From the NCBI RefSeq assembly GCF_016863475.1, contig NZ_BOOY01000008.1, positions 1 to 64,000 on the forward strand: DNA of 64,000 nucleotides, in the 5' to 3' direction. The position numbers and the translations under genes are program-made. The notes under the pieces were generated by a model, which was not told the DNA's origin, did not search any database, and saw nothing but the letters and a program-made list of their open reading frames with translations. Below, piece by piece: positions 47,525 through 56,244 of this stretch; position 1 is the first letter of the stretch, and every line of letters begins with the position of its first letter. Source of the stretch: Spirilliplanes yamanashiensis (GTDB lineage: Bacteria; Actinomycetota; Actinomycetes; Mycobacteriales; Micromonosporaceae).

Positions 47525-48583
47525 TCAGCCGACCGGCACGCGTTCGGTGACGGGTTCGGGGGCCCGTCCGCGGCGGTGCCGGGTCTTGATGTAGCGGTCG
47601 GGGCCGAACAGCAGGAACAGGGCCCCGGCGATGAGCAGCGCGCCGAGGATCCAGGCGGTCCACGGCCCGGTGGAGGTGAGCAGCCGCAGCTTGCCGGCCG
47701 CCTCGGAGGCGGAGTCGACCTGCCGGGCGACGGTCTGGTCGGTGAAGGTCAGGGTGCCGGCGAGCAGGACCTGGCCGTCCTGGCCGTCGGGGCCGCGCAG
47801 CACCTGCCGGACCTGCTCCTGGCCCTTGACGATGGTGCCGCTGAGCGGCTCGACCCACAGGGTGCGCACGTTGGAGTACCAGCGGGTGGCGCTGACGGTG
47901 GGCACGCCGGGCTGGTTGACGAGCGCGCCGGGCACCTCGCGGGTGTCGAGCTGCACGGGCTCGATGGTCTGCACGAACCGGTACGTGTCGAGCCCGTTGA
48001 TGGTCTCGGTGCCGTTGTACGAGATCGGGGTGGCCTTGCGCAGGGTGATGTCGAAGAACGTGTAGTTCTTCTGCTCGGTGCGGAACGGGAACTTGTAGTT
48101 GAGCCCCGACATGTCGACCTCGGTGGTGGCGGGCTGGCCGCTGCCGTCGTCGACCTTCTGCTGGGAGCAGGGCTTGACGCCCTCGGCGGTGCGCCGGTCG
48201 ACGCAGACCCACTGCTCGACGGCGTTCACGAGGTTCTTGTTCTCGTCCTCGACGACGAGGCCGACGCGCCACAGGGCGACGTCGCCGAGCACCTCGGTGT
48301 CGGGCCCGAGCTTGCCGTCCTTGACGACCTCCTGGGCGTCGAGCTTGCCGCCGACGACGCGCCGCGCGGTGACGGTGGCGTCGGTGCGCACGGGCTCGAT
48401 CGTCGTGTCCTTGGCCGACGCCGGGTAGAACACGGTCATGCCGGTGCCCTGGGCGACGGTCTCGACGTCGGGGTCGAGCGGCGCCACGGCCAGCTGGTCG
48501 TACACGACGGTGCGCAGCAGCACCCCGAAGGTGAGCGCGAACACCCCCAGAGTGAGCAGGACGATGCCCACGACACGCCTCAA
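47525..48583 (-). CDS. DUF3068 membrane protein, lipoglycan-maturation type
   Basis: The 352-aa protein has an N-terminal membrane helix (about residues 5-25, VVGIVLLTLGVFALTFGVLL). A large external domain and a C-terminal helix (near residues 310-330) follow. DUF3068 proteins of Corynebacteriales (I recall NCgl2760 and MSMEG_0317) are needed for lipomannan maturation and lipoarabinomannan synthesis. The best start is a TTG at 48583, five bases after a perfect AAGGAGG at 48595-48589. Longer frames upstream lack similarity. Confidence 0.75.
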   Translation of the reverse strand: MRRVVGIVLLTLGVFALTFGVLLRTVVYDQLAVAPLDPDVETVAQGTGMTVFYPASAKDTTIEPVRTDATVTARRVVGGKLDAQEVVKDGKLGPDTEVLGDVALWRVGLVVEDENKNLVNAVEQWVCVDRRTAEGVKPCSQQKVDDGSGQPATTEVDMSGLNYKFPFRTEQKNYTFFDITLRKATPISYNGTETINGLDTYRFVQTIEPVQLDTREVPGALVNQPGVPTVSATRWYSNVRTLWVEPLSGTIVKGQEQVRQVLRGPDGQDGQVLLAGTLTFTDQTVARQVDSASEAAGKLRLLTSTGPWTAWILGALLIAGALFLLFGPDRYIKTRHRRGRAPEPVTERVPVG

Positions 48584-48627
48584 CGGATCCTCCTTGACGT
48601 GAGCCAACTCACAAGTCAGCGAGGACG

Positions 48628-48641
48628 TTACCGCAGAGTAG
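48628..48641 (+). promoter_or_regulatory. Weaker TTACCG-N3-GGTAG-like site 4
   Basis: TTACCGCAGAGTAG, one mismatch in the second arm. It lies between the divergent DUF3068 and CAP-domain genes. The 265-base gap also holds two imperfect copies of CATCGA(C/T)GACGGTCG near 48,690-48,725. Confidence 0.3.
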
Positions 48642-48848
48642 CTTTTCGTGGAAGAACCTCGATTTAACGGGATGGCCACGCCGCGGTCCATCGACGACGG
48701 TCGTGCACGCCCATCGATGACGGTCGGCAACCGCATGGCAACCCAAGGCTCACGCCTGGACACCAAAGCGTCCCGCGCACATGCCGAACTTGGGTCACGT
48801 CAGCCCGGCGACACCGCCGGGAAGCGTGATCCGAGAGGGCCCAGAATC

Positions 48849-49334
48849 TTGCTGTCGAAGACGACCCGCCGCCTCGCACTGCTCGCCCTGGTCCCGGCCA
48901 TGCTGCTCGGCTCGCTCATGATCGCGACGCCCGCCTCCGCCGCCACCGCGACGACCACCCTCGAGTCGCAGATCGTCGGCTACACCAACTGGCAGCGCAA
49001 GGCCCACGGCTGCGGCCCCGTCCGCCTCGACAACCGCCTCGCCCTCGCCGCCCGCGGCCACAGCTACCACATGGCCCGGACCGGCCGATTCAGCCACACC
49101 GGCTTCGGCGGCTCCTCCTTCGGCTACCGCATCACCTACAAGGGCTACACCGCCCCGCTGTCCGAGAACATCGCCTGGGGCTACCGCGACGCCGCCACCA
49201 CCGTCCGCGCCTGGATGGCCTCCCCCGGCCACCGCCGCAACATCCTCAACTGCAAGGCCAAGGCCGTCGGCGTCGGCGTCGTCTACAACACCCGCGGCCA
49301 GGCCTACTACACCCAGGACTTCGGCTGGCGGTGA
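48849..49334 (+). CDS. Secreted CAP/SCP-domain protein
   Basis: The mature part is a short CAP domain (VGYTNWQRKAHGCGPVRLD, HSYHMARTGRFSHTG, SENIAWGY, WMASPGHRRNILN). The conserved His and Glu residues are present. A signal peptide of about 30 residues (RRLALLALVPAMLLG...TPASA) is best placed by a TTG start at 48849, with AGAGGG upstream, giving 161 aa. The frame stays open to ATG 48735 and ATG 48648, but those would bury the signal peptide. The function of bacterial CAP proteins is mostly unknown. Confidence 0.75.
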   Translation: MLSKTTRRLALLALVPAMLLGSLMIATPASAATATTTLESQIVGYTNWQRKAHGCGPVRLDNRLALAARGHSYHMARTGRFSHTGFGGSSFGYRITYKGYTAPLSENIAWGYRDAATTVRAWMASPGHRRNILNCKAKAVGVGVVYNTRGQAYYTQDFGWR

Positions 49335-49337
49335 CCG

Positions 49338-50411
49338 TCAGAGCGCACAGTTGACCAGGACCGGCTCGGGGTGCAGGACGACCCCGAACCGGTCCTGCAC
49401 GCCGTTGCGGACCGTGCGCGCCAGCTCCAGCAGGGCGGCGGTCGTGCCGCCGCCGCGGTTGGTCAGCGCCAGGGTGTGCCGGCTCGAGATGGCCACGCCG
49501 CCCGCACCCCCGAACCCCTTCGTGAAGCCGGACCGCTCGATCAGCCAGGCGGCGGAGACCTTCATGGTGCCGCCGGCGCCGGGCCACGCCGGCGGCTCGC
49601 CCGCGTCCCCGGCCCGCTCGACGAGCCGCCGGTACGCCTCGGCGGACAGCACCGGGTTGGTGAAGAACGACCCGACCGACCACGTGTCCGGGTCGTCGTC
49701 GGCCAGCACCATCGCCTTGCCGGCGCGCAGCCGCAGCACCGCCGCGCGCGCGTCGGCCAGCGGCACCCGGGCGCCCACCTCGACGCCGAGGGCGCGGGCG
49801 AGCTCGGCGTACCGCACGGGGGCGGACTCGCCGGACGCGACGAGCCGGAACCGGACCCGCAGCACCAGCCACCGGTCGCTGTGCTTGAAGACGCTCGTGC
49901 GGTACGCGAACCGGCACTCCTCCGGCGTCAGCCAGCGGGTGTCCTCGTCGAGCCGGTCGTAGACCTCGACGGCCACGATCGTCTCGGCGACCTCCTGGCC
50001 GTACGCGCCGACGTTCTGGATCGGGGTGGCGCCGGCGGAGCCGGGGACGCCGGACAGGCACTCGACCCCCGACCAGCCCTCGGCGACCGTGCGGGCGACG
50101 AAGTCGTCCCAGGGCTCGCCGGCCGCGACCTCGACCTCGACGGCGCCGGTGCCCTCCGGGCGGGCGACGACCTCGATCCCGCGGGTGCGCAGCAGCAGGA
50201 CGGTGCCGGGGAAGCCCTCGTCGGCCACGACGACGTTGCTGCCGCCCGCGAGCACGAGCAGCGGGCCGTCCGTCTTGCGGACGGTTGCGACCGCTTCGTC
50301 CGGATCAGTCGCGGTGACCACCCGGCCGGCGGGCCCGCCGAGGCGTAGCGTCGTGTACGCCCCCAGGGCCACGGGGGCAGCGGACGACGGTTCAGCGTAG
50401 GCGTCGGACAC
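49338..50411 (-). CDS. murB: UDP-N-acetylenolpyruvoylglucosamine reductase MurB
   Basis: MurB reduces UDP-GlcNAc-enolpyruvate to UDP-MurNAc with NADPH and FAD, the second committed step of peptidoglycan synthesis. The 357-aa product has the FAD-binding motifs LAGGSNVVVADEGF and SGVPGSAGATPIQNVGAYGQ. The active-site Ser is in WSVGSFFTNPV and the C-terminal substrate region reads KVSAAWLIERSGF. The start is GTG 50411. It is convergent with the CAP gene, three bases apart. Confidence 0.95.
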   Translation of the reverse strand: MSDAYAEPSSAAPVALGAYTTLRLGGPAGRVVTATDPDEAVATVRKTDGPLLVLAGGSNVVVADEGFPGTVLLLRTRGIEVVARPEGTGAVEVEVAAGEPWDDFVARTVAEGWSGVECLSGVPGSAGATPIQNVGAYGQEVAETIVAVEVYDRLDEDTRWLTPEECRFAYRTSVFKHSDRWLVLRVRFRLVASGESAPVRYAELARALGVEVGARVPLADARAAVLRLRAGKAMVLADDDPDTWSVGSFFTNPVLSAEAYRRLVERAGDAGEPPAWPGAGGTMKVSAAWLIERSGFTKGFGGAGGVAISSRHTLALTNRGGGTTAALLELARTVRNGVQDRFGVVLHPEPVLVNCAL

Positions 50412-50466
50412 GGTTTCACCCTAGGCTGACGGGTCAGGGGTGGACCGGCCGGGCGGGGAGATCGCG

Positions 50467-51222
50467 ATGAGGTTGCACGCCACGAAGGACTTCTGGCTGG
50501 CGGCGATGCGCGCCGACGGTCCGGCGCTGCGCGCCGCCGTGGGCGAGCCCGACCCCGCCACCCCGGTGCCGTCCTGTCCGGACTGGACCGTGGCCGACCT
50601 GACCCGGCACGTGGGCGGCATCCTCGCCTGGGTCGGCGGCTTCGCCGGCTCCGGCACCGCACACCCGGGCGAGCGCCCGTCCGCCCCCGAGCTGGCCTGG
50701 CCCGAGACGCTGGCCTGGTTCGACGAGACCTTCGCCCGGACGCTGGCCCGGCTCGACGCCCTCGACCCGGAGCAGCCGGCGTGGAACTGGGCGCCGCAGG
50801 CCAAGCGGGCCGCGTTCTGGCACCGCCGGCTGGCGCACGAGCTGTCGGTGCACCGCTGGGACGCGCAGATGGCGGTGGGCCGGGCCGAGCCGGTCGAGGC
50901 GAAGCTGGCCGCCGACGGCGTGAGCGAGGTGCTGGACACCTGGCTGCCGTCGGGCCGGCGGCGCGGCCCGACGGACCGGCACGGCGTGCTGCACCTGCAG
51001 GCCACCGACGCGCACCAGGAGTGGTTCGTGCGGCTGCGCGGCCCCGGGGTGGCGCTGCTCGACACGGCGACGATCCTGGACACCGACGACCACCACGCGC
51101 GGGTGGGCGCGGCCGGCACGGCGAGCGACCTGCTGCTGACCCTGTGGGGGCGCACCCGCCCCGAGGACGTGCTGACCGTCACGGGCGACGCCGGGCTGCT
51201 CGATTCGCTGCGCACCGGCTGA
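50467..51222 (+). CDS. Maleylpyruvate-isomerase-family (mycothiol-dependent, DinB-like) protein
   Basis: The 251-aa product has the MDMPI N-terminal four-helix domain (VPSCPDWTVADLTRHVGGIL near residue 33 and the metal-ligand type region WHRRLAHELSVHRWDAQ near residue 117). A C-terminal SCP2-like domain follows. Members use mycothiol to isomerise maleylpyruvate or have unknown substrates; many are annotated by fold only. ATG 50467 with GGGGAG is chosen over GTG 50440. It is divergent from murB. Confidence 0.8.
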   Translation: MRLHATKDFWLAAMRADGPALRAAVGEPDPATPVPSCPDWTVADLTRHVGGILAWVGGFAGSGTAHPGERPSAPELAWPETLAWFDETFARTLARLDALDPEQPAWNWAPQAKRAAFWHRRLAHELSVHRWDAQMAVGRAEPVEAKLAADGVSEVLDTWLPSGRRRGPTDRHGVLHLQATDAHQEWFVRLRGPGVALLDTATILDTDDHHARVGAAGTASDLLLTLWGRTRPEDVLTVTGDAGLLDSLRTG

Positions 51223-51329
51223 ACGCTCTCCGTCACCCGCCTCTGACCTGCGGTGATGCGGCGAGAACACGTGTAACCAGGACAGACGCGGGCCAAACAG
51301 CGCCGCATGTAACACGCGTGCAACTTTGT

Positions 51330-51386
51330 GAGAGCGCTCTCTTGACATCCCGGTGACGTGGAAGCACTCTTCCGGGGAGCGCTCTC
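51330..51386 (+). promoter_or_regulatory. Two LacI/CebR-type operators flanking a promoter
   Basis: Operator 1 is the perfect 12-bp palindrome GAGAGCGCTCTC (51330-51341). Operator 2, GGGAGCGCTCTC (51375-51386), has one change, and its centre is 45 bp away. TTGACA (51342-51347) touches operator 1 and is a good -35; the -10 is weak. The core matches the Streptomyces CebR operator TGGGAGCGCTCCCA as I recall it. The LacI gene at the end of this operon is the likely repressor. Confidence 0.75.
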
Positions 51387-51455
51387 TCGGTGAGGCGCAT
51401 CACCCTTCGAAACGCTTCCCACCCGACATCCCTTACGCCTGAGAGGGGCACCCAC

Positions 51456-52778
51456 ATGGGCGTCACTTCGCGTCGCGGCCGCCTGGCCGCCGCAGCCCTC
51501 GCCGCCGTGAGTGTCTTCGGTGTTGCCGCCTGTGGCGGCGGCAACGATGACGCTGCCGGCACCACCCCCGCGGGGGGCAAGATCAAGCTGATCGTCGACA
51601 CCTTCGGTGAGTTCGGCTACGACCAGCTCGCCAAGGACTACATGGCGAAGAACCCCAACATCGAGGTCGAGATCCGGGGCAAGGGCAAGACCCTCGACAA
51701 GTACTCGCCGGCGCTGACCCAGCAGCTCGCGACCGGCAAGGGCGCCGGCGACATCGTGGCCATCGAAGAGGGCCTGATGATCGAGTACAAGGCCAACCCG
51801 AAGAACTTCGTGGACCTGAACCAGTACGGCGCCTCGGAGCTGAAGGACAACTTCCTGCCCTGGAAGTGGGACGCCGGCCTGAGCCCCGACAAGTCGCAGG
51901 TCATCGGCCTCGGCACGGACGTCGGCGGCATGGCGATGTGCTACCGCAAGGACCTGTTCGAGAAGGCCGGTCTGCCGACCGAGCGCGACGAGGTCTCGGC
52001 CCTCTGGCCGACGTGGGACGACTACGTGGCCACCGGCCAGAAGTTCGCCGCCAAGAACACCGGCGCCGCCTTCCTCGACGGTGCCGCGCAGACCTTCAAC
52101 GTGATCCTGCTGCAGGAGGCCGGCAAGTCGACCGGCTACACGTACTACGACAACAGCAACAACCTGGTCGTCGACTCGAACCCGGCCGTGAAGGCCGCGT
52201 TCGACCAGACCAACAAGATCATCAGCGCCAAGCTGTCCGGCAAGTACGGCCAGTGGGGCCCGGAGTGGACCGCCGCCTTCAAGCAGGCCAAGTTCGCGAC
52301 GATCGCCTGCCCGGCGTGGATGACCGGCGTCATCGAGGGCAACGCGGGCCCGTCCGCCAAGGGCAAGTGGGACATCGCCCGCATCCCGGGCGAGGGTGGC
52401 AACTGGGGCGGCTCGCACCTCGCGGTGCCGGCGCAGAGCAAGCACCCGAAGGAGGCGTACGAGCTGGCCAAGTTCCTGACCTCCAAGGAGGGCCTGATCG
52501 GCGCGTTCAAGGAGAAGGGCCCGCTGCCGGCCAGCACCCAGGCGCTGGACGACCCGGCCGTCAAGGACGCCAAGAACGCGTACTTCAGCGACGCCCCGAT
52601 CGGCACGATCTTCGGTGAGGGCGCCAAGTCCCTGAAGCCCGTCTACATGGGCCCGAAGAACCAGGCCGTCCGCACCGAGGTCGAGAACGCGGTCACGCAG
52701 ATCGACCAGGGCAAGGCCGACGCCGCCAAGGGCTGGGAGACCGCGATCTCCAACGCCAAGAAGGCCGCCGCCAAGTAA
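51456..52778 (+). CDS. Sugar ABC transporter substrate-binding lipoprotein (CebE-like)
   Basis: The 440-aa lipoprotein captures an oligosaccharide outside the membrane. It has a signal peptide ending in the lipobox GVAAC (lipidated Cys26) and the type-1 family fold (IKLIVDTFGEFGYDQLAK, PEWTAAFKQAKFATIACPAWM). ATG 51456 has GAGAGGGG upstream. Followed by two permeases, a beta-glucosidase and a LacI repressor, it matches the cellobiose CebEFG-BglC-CebR arrangement of streptomycetes. No ATPase gene is present, so a shared MsiK-type ATPase encoded elsewhere is expected. Confidence 0.88.
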   Translation: MGVTSRRGRLAAAALAAVSVFGVAACGGGNDDAAGTTPAGGKIKLIVDTFGEFGYDQLAKDYMAKNPNIEVEIRGKGKTLDKYSPALTQQLATGKGAGDIVAIEEGLMIEYKANPKNFVDLNQYGASELKDNFLPWKWDAGLSPDKSQVIGLGTDVGGMAMCYRKDLFEKAGLPTERDEVSALWPTWDDYVATGQKFAAKNTGAAFLDGAAQTFNVILLQEAGKSTGYTYYDNSNNLVVDSNPAVKAAFDQTNKIISAKLSGKYGQWGPEWTAAFKQAKFATIACPAWMTGVIEGNAGPSAKGKWDIARIPGEGGNWGGSHLAVPAQSKHPKEAYELAKFLTSKEGLIGAFKEKGPLPASTQALDDPAVKDAKNAYFSDAPIGTIFGEGAKSLKPVYMGPKNQAVRTEVENAVTQIDQGKADAAKGWETAISNAKKAAAK

Positions 52779-52788
52779 GGCACCTGAT

Positions 52789-52830
52789 CGGGGCCCGCGT
52801 CGTCTCCGGGCGCGCGGGCCCCGTCCCTTT
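52789..52830 (+). terminator. Intercistronic hairpin after the binding-protein gene
   Basis: An 11-bp perfect stem (52789-52799 with 52813-52823) closes a 13-base loop and is followed by TCCCTTT. It lies between the binding protein and permease genes. Partial termination or mRNA protection would give more binding protein than permease. Confidence 0.7.
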
Positions 52831-52884
52831 CCGGGTCACTCCTCCTGGTGCCCCCGGACGGCCCATCACCGAAGGAAAGCTCCG

Positions 52885-53883
52885 ATGACCCTGCAGACGG
52901 ACGTCGGCCGGCCCGCCGGGACCGACCCCCGCCGCTCGCCGAGGCAACCCACCAGGCGCCACAAGCCGCCGCGGGTGTGGTCCAACCGCTTCGACATGAA
53001 GGCATCCCCCTACTTCTACGTCGCGCCGTTCTTCGTGCTGTTCGGCATCTTCGGCGCGTTCCCCCTCGTCTACACCGCGTGGGTCTCGCTGCACGACTGG
53101 GACCTGATCGCGGAGGAACACCCCTTCGTCGGCCTGGACAACTACAGCCGGCTGCTGCAGGACACCGACTTCTGGAACTCCGTCGTCAACACGATGGGCA
53201 TCTTCGTCCTGGCGACCATCCCCCAGCTGCTGCTCGCGCTCTGGCTCGCGAACACGCTGAACCGCCAGATGCGGGCGCGGACGTTCTTCCGGATGAGCGC
53301 GCTGGTCCCGAACATCACCTCGACCGCCGCGGTCGCCATCATCTTCGGCCAGATCTTCAGCACCGACTTCGGCCTGGCGAACTGGCTGCTCGGCTTCACC
53401 GGGCTCGACAACATCAACTGGCACGCCGAGCGGATCCCCGGCTGGATCGCGGTCTCGACGATGGTCAACTGGCGCTGGATCGGCTACAACGCGCTGATCT
53501 TCCTGGCCGCCATGCAGGCCATCCCGCGCGACCTGTACGAGTCCGCCGCGATCGACGGCGCGAACCGCAACCGCCAGTTCTGGTCGATCACCATCCCGAT
53601 GCTGAAGCCGACCCTGATCTTCTGCCTGATCGTCTCCACCATCGGCAACCTGCAGCTGTTCACCGAGCCGCTGCTGTTCAGCGCCGGCGCCGACAGCATC
53701 CGCGGCGGCTCCGAGCGGCAGGTGCAGACGGTCGCCATGTACATGTACGAGAACGCGTTCGCCCCGTACTACAACTTCGGGTACGGCTCGGCGGTGGCCT
53801 GGCTGCTGTTCCTGCTGATCGTCATCATCGCGGTCGCGAACGCGCTCATCACCCGCCGGATCAGCGGCGAGGGGAAGAGGTAA
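52885..53883 (+). CDS. Sugar ABC transporter permease (MalF/CebF-like)
   Basis: The 332-aa product has a basic cytoplasmic start and six membrane helices. The EAA loop (YESAAIDGANRNRQFWSITI, near residues 215-234) contacts the ATPase. AGGAAAG lies seven bases before the ATG. The MalG-like partner begins three bases after its stop. Confidence 0.9.
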   Translation: MTLQTDVGRPAGTDPRRSPRQPTRRHKPPRVWSNRFDMKASPYFYVAPFFVLFGIFGAFPLVYTAWVSLHDWDLIAEEHPFVGLDNYSRLLQDTDFWNSVVNTMGIFVLATIPQLLLALWLANTLNRQMRARTFFRMSALVPNITSTAAVAIIFGQIFSTDFGLANWLLGFTGLDNINWHAERIPGWIAVSTMVNWRWIGYNALIFLAAMQAIPRDLYESAAIDGANRNRQFWSITIPMLKPTLIFCLIVSTIGNLQLFTEPLLFSAGADSIRGGSERQVQTVAMYMYENAFAPYYNFGYGSAVAWLLFLLIVIIAVANALITRRISGEGKR

Positions 53884-53886
53884 CCC

Positions 53887-54813
53887 ATGGCCACCGGCAC
53901 CTTCACCAACGCGCCCCCGCCGAACGCGGCCCTCAAGCCCGTCCGCGCCAAGGCCCGCAAGCCGCGCGAGAGCGCCGCCGCCCTGTGGCAGGCGTCGCCG
54001 ATGACGTACGTGGCGCTGGTCGTCGCGGCGCTGCTGTCGCTGTTCCCGATCTACTACATGTTCGTGGTCGGCACCCGCAGCAACGACTCGCTGGGCCAGA
54101 TCCCGCCGCCCGTGACCCCGGGCGGGAACTTCTTCGACAACGTCGAGCGCCTGTTCGCCAACCCGGACGCGATGTTCCTGGTCGGCCTCGGCAACTCGTT
54201 CATCGTGTCGACGGCCGTCACCGTCTCGGTGGTGTTCTTCTCGTCGCTGGCCGGCTTCGCGTTCGCCAAGCTGCGCTTCCGCGGCAGCAACGCCATGCTG
54301 TTGATCATCATCGGCACCATGATGGTCCCGACCCAGCTCGGCATCATCCCGCTCTACATGATCATGGCGTCGGAGACCCTCAGCTGGGACGGCCAGCTGC
54401 AGGCCGTCATCGTGCCCGCCCTGGTCACCGGCTTCGGCGTCTTCATGATGCGCCAGTACGCCTCCCAGGCCGTCAGCAACGAGCTGATCGAGGCCGCCCG
54501 GATCGACGGTTGCAGCACCTTCCGCATCTTCTGGCACGTCGTGCTGCCGGCCCTGCGGCCCGCCGCGGCCGTCCTCGGCCTGCTCACGTTCATGACCACC
54601 TGGAACGACTTCATCTGGCCGCTCGCCGTCCTCGGCAACGGGGACAACCCGACGGTGCAGTTGTCACTGAGCAACCTGTCCAACGGGTACTACAGCGACA
54701 TGTCCCAGGTGTTCACGGGTACCGCCATCGCGTGCCTGCCCCTGCTGATCGTGTTCATCGTGTTCGGCAAGCAGATCATCGGCGGCATCATGCAGGGAGC
54801 GGTCAAGGGATGA
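53887..54813 (+). CDS. Sugar ABC transporter permease (MalG/CebG-like)
   Basis: The 308-aa product has six membrane helices and the EAA loop EAARIDGCSTFRIFWHVVL near residues 201-219. It ends FVFGKQIIGGIMQGAVKG, the usual MalG-type finish. It forms the channel with the previous permease. Its stop overlaps the beta-glucosidase ATG (ATGA), tying uptake to intracellular hydrolysis. Confidence 0.9.
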   Translation: MATGTFTNAPPPNAALKPVRAKARKPRESAAALWQASPMTYVALVVAALLSLFPIYYMFVVGTRSNDSLGQIPPPVTPGGNFFDNVERLFANPDAMFLVGLGNSFIVSTAVTVSVVFFSSLAGFAFAKLRFRGSNAMLLIIIGTMMVPTQLGIIPLYMIMASETLSWDGQLQAVIVPALVTGFGVFMMRQYASQAVSNELIEAARIDGCSTFRIFWHVVLPALRPAAAVLGLLTFMTTWNDFIWPLAVLGNGDNPTVQLSLSNLSNGYYSDMSQVFTGTAIACLPLLIVFIVFGKQIIGGIMQGAVKG

Positions 54814-56243
54814 CGGCCATCGCAACGCAGCCCGCGTCCGCGAGCCAGGACGAGCCCGGGGAGCTGCGCTTCCCCGCCGGCTTCGTGTGGGGCGCGGCCA
54901 CCGCGGCGTACCAGATCGAGGGCGCCGCGAACGAGGACGGGCGGGGCCCGTCCATCTGGGACACCTTCAGCCGCACCCCCGGCAAGGTGTACCGCGGGCA
55001 CACCGGCGACATCGCCTGCGACCACTACCACCGCTACCGCGACGACGTCGCCATCATGGCCGACCTCGGCCTGGCCTCGTACCGCTTCTCGGTGGCCTGG
55101 CCGCGCATCCAGCCCGACGGCACCGGCCCGGTCAACCACCGCGGCCTCGACTTCTACGACCGCCTCGTCGACGAGCTGATCTCGCACGGCATCGACCCGG
55201 TCGTCACCCTGTACCACTGGGACCTGCCGCAGACGTTCGAGGACCGCGGCGGCTGGACCAACCGCGAGACCGCCGAGGCCTTCGCCGACTACGCCCTCGC
55301 GGTGTACGGCCGGCTGGGCGACCGGGTGAAGACCTGGACCACGCTCAACGAGCCGTGGTGCTCGGCGTACCTCGGCTACTCCAGCGGCCGGCACGCCCCC
55401 GGCGTGCAGGACCCGGCGGCGGCGTTCGCGGCCGTGCACCACCTCAACCTGGCCCACGGCCTGGGTGTGGCGGCGCTGCGGTCGGCGGGCGCGCAGACCA
55501 TCGGCATCACGCTGAACCCGGCGTCGGTGCTGCCGCTCGACGAGGCCAGCGAGGCCGACCAGGCGGCGGTGCGGCTCGTCGACGGCCTGCACAACCGGAT
55601 CTTCCTCGACCCGATCGTGAAGGGCGAGTACCCGGCCGACGTGCTGGAGCACCTGGAGCGGTTCGGCGGCACGCCGTGGCTGCGCGACGGCGACACCGCC
55701 CTGATCAACCAGCCGATCGACGTGCTGGGCGTCAACTTCTACAGCCCCACGTACGTCGGGGTCCGCGAGGGCGCGCCGGGCAACGTCGAGGAGTACCCGG
55801 GCACCGAGGGCATCGAGTTCCGCGAGCCCGTGGGCCCGGTGACCGACATGGGCTGGCAGATCGAGCCGTCGGCGCTGACCAAGCTGCTCACCCGGATCGG
55901 CCGCGACTACCCCGGGCTGCCGCTGCTCATCACCGAGAACGGGGCCGCATATCCGGACGGACCGGGCCCCGACGAGCGGGTCACCGACACGCTCCGGGTG
56001 AACTATCTGGATGGACACCTCCGCGCCTGTCACGATGCCATCAGCAACGGAGTCGACCTGCGTGGTTACTTCGTCTGGTCTCTGTTGGACAATTTCGAGT
56101 GGGCCGAGGGGTACAAGAAGCGCTTCGGCATCGTGCACGTCGACTACATGTCGCAACGGCGTACGCCCAAGGACAGCGCCCGGTGGTACCGGGAGGTGAT
56201 CCGTCGGAACGGCCTGGCGGTCGCCGGCGGTACGGAGGAGTGA
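54810..56243 (+). CDS. GH1 beta-glucosidase
   Basis: This 477-aa cytoplasmic enzyme splits imported cellobiose or other beta-glucosides. It has the GH1 N-terminal signature FPAGFVWGAATAAYQIEGA, the acid/base Glu181 in TLNEPW and the nucleophile Glu376 in ITENG. The aglycone-site motif FVWSLLDNFEWAEGY is present. There is no signal peptide. It resembles BglC of the Streptomyces ceb operon by position. The LacI gene starts one base after its stop. Confidence 0.94.
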   Translation: MTAIATQPASASQDEPGELRFPAGFVWGAATAAYQIEGAANEDGRGPSIWDTFSRTPGKVYRGHTGDIACDHYHRYRDDVAIMADLGLASYRFSVAWPRIQPDGTGPVNHRGLDFYDRLVDELISHGIDPVVTLYHWDLPQTFEDRGGWTNRETAEAFADYALAVYGRLGDRVKTWTTLNEPWCSAYLGYSSGRHAPGVQDPAAAFAAVHHLNLAHGLGVAALRSAGAQTIGITLNPASVLPLDEASEADQAAVRLVDGLHNRIFLDPIVKGEYPADVLEHLERFGGTPWLRDGDTALINQPIDVLGVNFYSPTYVGVREGAPGNVEEYPGTEGIEFREPVGPVTDMGWQIEPSALTKLLTRIGRDYPGLPLLITENGAAYPDGPGPDERVTDTLRVNYLDGHLRACHDAISNGVDLRGYFVWSLLDNFEWAEGYKKRFGIVHVDYMSQRRTPKDSARWYREVIRRNGLAVAGGTEE

Positions 56244-56244
56244 C

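Noticed and set aside
48648-48848. N-terminal extension of the CAP-domain protein
   Set aside because: The extension is low in similarity and would place the signal peptide internally; the TTG at 48849 is better.
52848-56243. A 1131-codon open frame ending in the beta-glucosidase
   Set aside because: The first 650 codons are out-of-frame readings of the two permeases; the glucosidase starts at ATG 54810.
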